NCBI GenBank assembly: GCA_002748015.1
Contig: PDRH01000040.1
Span: forward strand, 1 to 19,144
Source of the DNA: Bacteroidota bacterium
Lineage (GTDB): Bacteria > Bacteroidota > Bacteroidia > Bacteroidales > CAJPTX01
Reading direction: 5' to 3'
Length of the DNA: 19,144 nucleotides
Every line of letters starts with the position of its first letter. The first letter of the stretch is position 1. The notes beneath the pieces were generated by a model. That model worked only from the letters and a program-made list of their open reading frames with translations. It did not search any database and was not told where the DNA came from. Of the stretch, positions 15,752-19,144 are shown in pieces. A program made the translations under genes and the position numbers.

Positions 15752-15759
15752 TATATGTA

Positions 15760-15766
15760 CTCCTTT
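15760..15766 (-). promoter_or_regulatory. Shine-Dalgarno that fixes the ftsH GTG start
   Basis: AAAGGAG on the minus strand lies 8 bases before the GTG at 15751-15749. No in-frame ATG exists until after the first membrane helix, so this site supports the non-ATG start. Confidence 0.75.
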
Positions 15767-15789
15767 ATAAGCTTAGTCCACATACCACA

Positions 15790-16167
15790 CTAGTCCTCAT
15801 CCGCCACCTCGCGGCGAACCGCATCCTGCCAGAGCGACTCCAGATCGTAGAACGCACGCGCCTCAGTAGAGAACACATGCACCACCACATCGAAGTAGTC
15901 CATCACTATCCACTGCGCATTCTCCATCCCCGACATCCGCCACGGCCACTCCCCAGTGCCGGCCGCCACCCGGTCCTCCACCTCCTCGGCTATCGTCTTG
16001 ATGTGCGGCGCGCTGTCCGCATGGCAGATTATGAAGAAGTCGCACACACGCTTCTCTATCCCGCGTAGGTCCAGCTCCACAATCTGCCGCGCCTTCTTCG
16101 AGCGCATCGCATTCTCCACCACACGAATCAGCTCGCGCTCCCGCACCTCCTTGTTCTCACTCACCAT
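15790..16167 (-). CDS. rsfS: Ribosome silencing factor RsfS
   Basis: A 125-residue RsfS/Iojap (DUF143) protein. In other bacteria it binds large-subunit protein uL14 and blocks subunit joining, lowering translation during starvation. Conserved features are ELDLRGIEKRVCDFFIICHADS, WIVMDYFDVVVHVF and the closing YDLESLW with its helix. Most of the protein is the domain. It is the first gene of the tight nine-gene minus-strand run and lies 38 bases before ftsH, a pairing common in Bacteroidota. No Shine-Dalgarno precedes the ATG. Its leader contains repeats, described separately. With rel at the far end, the operon begins and ends with genes that curb growth in starvation. Confidence 0.93.
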   Translation of the reverse strand: MVSENKEVRERELIRVVENAMRSKKARQIVELDLRGIEKRVCDFFIICHADSAPHIKTIAEEVEDRVAAGTGEWPWRMSGMENAQWIVMDYFDVVVHVFSTEARAFYDLESLWQDAVRREVADED

Positions 16168-16197
16168 ATACTACTTGCTACTTATCATTCTATATAC

Positions 16198-16290
16198 ACA
16201 TAAGCCCCCAAGGGCATAACACCCCACGTACGCATAGCGTACAGAGAAGCTACCGCGAATATACACTTTTTTACAGAGATATAAGCCCCC
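16198..16290. repeat. Direct repeat pair in the rsfS leader
   Basis: Two 12-base copies, ACATAAGCCCCC (16198-16209) and ATATAAGCCCCC (16279-16290), differ at one base and start 81 bases apart. Between them lies the small palindrome at 16228-16242. The region is the gap between the ATPase stop and rsfS, so the copies could be protein-binding sites or simple leftovers. Confidence 0.45.
16228..16242. promoter_or_regulatory. Short perfect inverted repeat upstream of rsfS
   Basis: GTACGC and GCGTAC flank a 3-base centre (ATA). It lies 60 bases before the rsfS ATG, where an operator for the long operon could sit. A one-mismatch -7 box (TATATTCG on the minus strand, 16263-16256) is 13 bases further upstream. 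No T run follows the stem, so it is not a terminator. A role is inference only. Confidence 0.3.
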
Positions 16291-16348
16291 GAATGCCCGG
16301 CTTTCCAGCCTCCCCCTCCGGCCCCCCTCCTAGAATGCAACGACCCTG

Positions 16349-18007
16349 CTACGCCTCCTCGCTCGCCCACTCCATCTCGCCCCGGCTCTCCCGCCGCGTG
16401 TCGATGCTCACCCCGATGATCACAACCCGCTTCCCCTGCCCCCGATGCTTCTCGGCATACCCCTGCTCCTTGATCTCCGCCAGCGCATCCTCCGCCGAAT
16501 GCACCATCGGCCCCACCTTCAGCTCGAAGATGAAAACCCTGTCGCCGATATGCACCTCAACATCCGATCGCCCCTTGAGCGAGTACACCTCCGTGCGCAC
16601 CAGCATGCCCAGCGCGCTGAACCACGCGTACAGCGCCGTCTGGAACAGCTCCTCGTACAGCCCCTCCCTACCATCCCCGCCCTCCTGCTCGATCTTCTTG
16701 CGCGCCATGGTGCTATAGGCCACCCCGGCCAACAGCCCACGAAGCCGCTCCATCGCCTCTGCGACCTCCCCCCCATGCAGCTGGCGAATGAAGGGCAGCA
16801 TCTCCATCCGGCAGTTCTTGGGGCCATAGAGCGGCAGGACGACCTCCCAGAATGCGGTCCGCACCTCCCGGTTGGGAAAGCGCAGCTCGTAGCCACCGTA
16901 AGCGTCGAAGGTATCCACCCCGGCAATGGTCAAATAGCCACTCTGGAAAAGGAGGGGGATGGGATTCCTACCGCTCTCATCCAGACGGGTCAGCTCTACC
17001 TGGGTAACGTAGATGGGCCGGGAAAGCTTCGCAAAATCGTAGTCGTAGGTAGGGAACACCGTGGCCAGCAGCCGGCTCGTACCGCTCGACGCCCAGAAGG
17101 GCTCCAGCTCCATCTCGTCCAGGGCGAAGATAATGCTCTGCGGGTTGTAAACGTGCACATCCCGCCTGGTGAAACGGTAGCCATCGTAGTGCACGCGCAG
17201 CCTACCAACCATCCCATCAAAATCCAGCCCCTGCATCTCGGCCATCCGCCCGATCTCCTCGGGGAAGTTCTCAATCAGCTCCTCCTCAGTAATCCCGAAA
17301 AGTGCTGCATACTTCGGCGAAAAGCTCAGGTTGCGTAGCTGGTTTATACCGCTGAACAGGCTCAAATCGCTAAACTGCGTAATCCCAGTAATGACAACCA
17401 GATGCAGCATCCCGCTGCACTCCTTTATCGCCTTGTAAAAGCCCCGCAGCTCATCCTTGTAGTGGTAGTGCAGCGCCTCCTTATCCTTCGACAATGTATC
17501 GGTCAAGGGATTATCATACTCATCCACGAGAATAACGGGCTTAACCCCCTCCTGCTGGTAGGCAACATTTATGAGCGTTGCTATCCGGTCGCCTATATGG
17601 CCCTTAGGCCTTATACCATAGCGCTCCTCGTAGGGGCTAGCAAGGCGGTCGAATATCGTACGGATAGCGTCCCGCTCGGTAAAGCTCGAGCCCGAGAAGC
17701 CGAACGTAAACACCGGATGCTTCACCCACTCGGTCTCCCCTACCTCCCGCCGCTTCTCCTCCACCTTCAGCCCCTCGAAGAGGTCTCCACGCCCCTCGAA
17801 ATAGCTCTTCAGCGTACTTATCATCAGGCTCTTGCCGAACCGACGAGGGCGGGCAAAGAACTGCACCTTGGCATCATGCGCCATCTCCCAGATCAAATCC
17901 GTCTTGTCCACGTACGCATAGCCATCGCTCCGCATCTCCTCGAAGCTCTGCACCCCGCAGGGCAGCTTGCCCCACCACATTTTGCCCCTATCCTGCTCTC
18001 GTTTCAT
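16349..18007 (-). other. Alternative: stand-alone ATPase/nuclease gene from an internal start
   Basis: Met244 of the long frame (ATG at 18007-18005) opens a 552-residue product with the whole ATPase and nuclease and little else, close to the usual length of free-standing members. AAGGAG lies 3 bases before this ATG, a short spacing, and TACCTTTG lies 23 bases before it. A second Met nine codons later would also keep the domain. PF09820-type proteins are abundant, often multicopy genes in Bacteroidales, with no settled function; ties to mobile DNA or defence are speculation. I think this may be the main product, with the long form as read-through or fusion. Confidence 0.6.
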
Positions 18008-18736
18008 AGTCTCCTTCTTTCTACTCTTCGCAAAGGTAGTCAAAAGCCGCGAAGGCTCCCCGAGCGAAACGCTCGAACGCCCGCCCCTCCCCCTGTCCTT
18101 CTCCACGAAGACATAGGCCGATCCCCACGGCCTCCCGCCTCCCTCCACCATGTAGTAGCAATGCAAATCCTGACCTACGAAGCCCTCCGGCACCGTAATC
18201 TGCAACCCCTCCCCAGCGCCCAGCCGCGCCGCATCCACATGGCACGTAGCGTTTACACCGGGGCAGTGAACCGCCACCCGTAGGCGCCCCACGCCACGGG
18301 GCAGTCCCCTCGGGAAGACCAGCGTCAACACCCGCCCCCTCCGGGCAACGGACATCGGGTAGTCCTCCATCCCCTGCCCCTGCGCCAGCCGAACCCGCGG
18401 GTAGTCTATGCACCATTGGGGCTTACCATCAGCCGGATTTACCTCCAGGCGCATGCCGCTGCGCATCAGCGCTCCCTGCGCCACGTGGTAGGCTCCACAC
18501 TTCCGACCGTTCCTGGCCGTATACTCCGGGCGGAAGCCCACGCTCACCATGCATTGCATCTGCCGCAGGAAATTCGCCGCCACGGCGAACTTCTGCCGGT
18601 TCAGCTGCTGCGCCTCCGTACGGGGGTTATTGATCTTTTCGGCGCGGGACCTCGCCCGCATCTGGTCGTCCGACACGTAGACAACGACCGCCTCCCTACG
18701 CATCCACTTCGGACGCACGGGTACTATCTTCGCCAT
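16349..18736 (-). CDS. DUF6266-like domain fused to AAA-ATPase/PD-(D/E)XK nuclease
   Basis: One uninterrupted 795-codon frame. Residues 1 to about 215 resemble Bacteroidota DUF6266 proteins, usually free-standing and of unknown function: MAKI at the start, RARSRAEKINNPRTEAQQLNRQKF, and a beta-rich second half. From about 257 begins a typical PF09820-type ATPase: LPCGVQSFEEMRSDGYAYVDKT, Walker A variant RPRRFGKS (296-303), Walker B VILVDEYD (401-408), and ITGITQF (449-455). The C-terminal PF08011-type nuclease has Asp725 (GRSDVEV), then Glu738-Leu-Lys740. ATG 18736 has AAGGA 8 bases upstream and a promoter at 18780-18811. The link (216-256) is basic and coincides with a promoter-like site, so two genes may have been joined by stop loss. 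Confidence 0.72.
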   Translation of the reverse strand: MAKIVPVRPKWMRREAVVVYVSDDQMRARSRAEKINNPRTEAQQLNRQKFAVAANFLRQMQCMVSVGFRPEYTARNGRKCGAYHVAQGALMRSGMRLEVNPADGKPQWCIDYPRVRLAQGQGMEDYPMSVARRGRVLTLVFPRGLPRGVGRLRVAVHCPGVNATCHVDAARLGAGEGLQITVPEGFVGQDLHCYYMVEGGGRPWGSAYVFVEKDRGRGGRSSVSLGEPSRLLTTFAKSRKKETMKREQDRGKMWWGKLPCGVQSFEEMRSDGYAYVDKTDLIWEMAHDAKVQFFARPRRFGKSLMISTLKSYFEGRGDLFEGLKVEEKRREVGETEWVKHPVFTFGFSGSSFTERDAIRTIFDRLASPYEERYGIRPKGHIGDRIATLINVAYQQEGVKPVILVDEYDNPLTDTLSKDKEALHYHYKDELRGFYKAIKECSGMLHLVVITGITQFSDLSLFSGINQLRNLSFSPKYAALFGITEEELIENFPEEIGRMAEMQGLDFDGMVGRLRVHYDGYRFTRRDVHVYNPQSIIFALDEMELEPFWASSGTSRLLATVFPTYDYDFAKLSRPIYVTQVELTRLDESGRNPIPLLFQSGYLTIAGVDTFDAYGGYELRFPNREVRTAFWEVVLPLYGPKNCRMEMLPFIRQLHGGEVAEAMERLRGLLAGVAYSTMARKKIEQEGGDGREGLYEELFQTALYAWFSALGMLVRTEVYSLKGRSDVEVHIGDRVFIFELKVGPMVHSAEDALAEIKEQGYAEKHRGQGKRVVIIGVSIDTRRESRGEMEWASEEA
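18031..18038 (-). promoter_or_regulatory. Internal -7 box before the ATPase start
   Basis: On the minus strand this reads TACCTTTG, identical to the msrB and transporter -7 boxes, and ends 23 bases before the internal ATG at 18007. No TTTG is found about 20 bases upstream. The box falls within the open frame, encoding part of the TTFAKS stretch. Confidence 0.5.
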
Positions 18737-18779
18737 AATGCTATTCCTTATCTCAGGTGGTTAAGCAGAAATATCAGCA

Positions 18780-18811
18780 CAAATATAGCACACCAAAAGC
18801 CCAATTCCAAA
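18780..18811 (-). promoter_or_regulatory. Promoter of the DUF6266/ATPase locus
   Basis: TTTG (18811-18808) and TATATTTG (18787-18780) on the minus strand are separated by 20 bases, a full match to the Bacteroidota -33/-7 pattern. The -7 box ends 43 bases before the ATG at 18736. Confidence 0.75.
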
Positions 18812-18849
18812 CCGCCGGACGTAAGAAACGGATGGAAGGCCGGTTGATG

Positions 18850-18881
18850 TTTGACTTTCTGAAATATTTTCGATTACTTTG
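18850..18881 (+). promoter_or_regulatory. Promoter of the lipoprotein gene
   Basis: TTTG (18850-18853) is followed after 20 bases by TTACTTTG (18874-18881), one base off TAnnTTTG. It lies 32 bases before the lipoprotein ATG and points away from the DUF6266 promoter, with 38 bases between the two -33 elements. Confidence 0.65.
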
Positions 18882-18913
18882 CACGCAAACAGTAGAAAAA
18901 AGGAGGAAACGCT

Positions 18914-19144
18914 ATGAAACGTACATTCAAATTTGCCTTTATGGCTCTGCTCGCTGGCCTCATGGTCATGCCCCTAATCAGCTGCGAGGACGACGAGGAC
19001 GACGACATCAAGGACGAAGGCGGCAAGAAGGAGCACAAAGACAATAACCAGAACAGCGATCCCCAGGATGGTACTCTGGCTGGCCTCTGGCGTTGCGACG
19101 GGGTCGTAGGTTCAGACCCCGCCCTCTCCATGATTGGCGGCTGG
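18914..19144 (+). CDS. Lipoprotein, truncated by the window end
   Basis: The first 77 codons are in the window. A lipoprotein signal peptide (basic MKR start, hydrophobic core, lipobox LISC) puts the acylated cysteine at residue 24. The next residues are strongly acidic (EDDEDDD), resembling the charged export signal that sends Bacteroidota lipoproteins to the outer face of the outer membrane. A charged, Asn/Lys/Asp-rich linker follows. Then GTLAGLWRCDG may begin a lipocalin-like domain, as in many small Bacteroidales lipoproteins; too little is present to be sure. AGGAGG (18901-18906) lies 7 bases before the ATG. The gene is divergent from the DUF6266 locus. Confidence 0.85.
   Translation, partial: MKRTFKFAFMALLAGLMVMPLISCEDDEDDDIKDEGGKKEHKDNNQNSDPQDGTLAGLWRCDGVVGSDPALSMIGGW

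Noticed and set aside
14627..15793. 388-codon plus-strand open frame opposite ftsH
   Set aside because: It lies wholly antisense to ftsH, whose motifs are certain. The translation is rich in Arg, His and Leu, as expected from a high-GC antisense frame, and no domain is visible.
16260..16348. Terminator after the ATPase/nuclease gene
   Set aside because: The only stem is four pairs (GGCT/AGCC around GGAA) without a following T run, so I cannot support a terminator.
17402..18283. 293-codon plus-strand open frame opposite the ATPase/DUF6266 locus
   Set aside because: It mirrors a conserved ATPase, has biased composition and no motif. The same holds for the antisense frames at 16445-17338 and 13757-14620.

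Overview
The window looks like chromosomal DNA of a Bacteroidales bacterium, plausibly a Porphyromonas relative; the genus is a guess. Supporting signs are several Bacteroidota-type promoters (TAnnTTTG at -7, sometimes TTTG about 20 nt upstream), a secreted protein ending in a gliding-motility/type IX secretion-like C-terminal domain, a lipoprotein with an acidic run after the lipid-attachment cysteine, a DUF6266 domain, and a PF09820-type ATPase/nuclease. Nearly all genes lie on the minus strand.

Left part (1-4800). The first 54 bases are the start of a minus-strand gene, possibly an M16 peptidase. A 381-base non-coding stretch then carries a promoter for msrB (methionine sulfoxide reductase B), the only complete plus-strand gene. 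msrB meets rlmN tail to tail with two bases between the stop codons. rlmN is the last gene of an apparent glsA (glutaminase) - small membrane protein - rlmN operon. A sodium:neurotransmitter-symporter-type transporter follows as a single-gene unit with its own promoter and a strong terminator.

Central part (4826-16167). Nine minus-strand genes are packed with gaps of at most about 40 bases or with overlaps. In transcription order they are rsfS (ribosome silencing factor), ftsH (membrane protease), a DUF2007-like gene, cdsA (CDP-diglyceride synthase), a FabK/nitronate-monooxygenase-like flavoprotein, a catalytic M16 peptidase, a non-catalytic M16 partner, the secreted protein, and a bifunctional RelA/SpoT enzyme. 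Read as one operon, this joins ribosome hibernation, membrane-protein quality control, lipid synthesis, peptidases and the stringent response. The DUF2007/cdsA overlap (ATGA) and the 17-base overlap of the secreted protein with rel suggest translational coupling.

Right part (16168-19144). A 795-codon open frame joins a DUF6266-like protein to a complete AAA-ATPase plus PD-(D/E)XK nuclease. The junction contains a perfect -7 box and an AAGGAG directly before an internal ATG, so the ATPase may be an independent gene whose upstream neighbour has lost its stop codon. This is the most unusual feature in the window. Divergently from it, a lipoprotein gene with its own promoter and Shine-Dalgarno runs off the right edge.

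I saw no tRNA, rRNA, CRISPR array, insertion sequence or clear phage gene. Apart from the fusion locus, the content is mostly core chromosomal genes.
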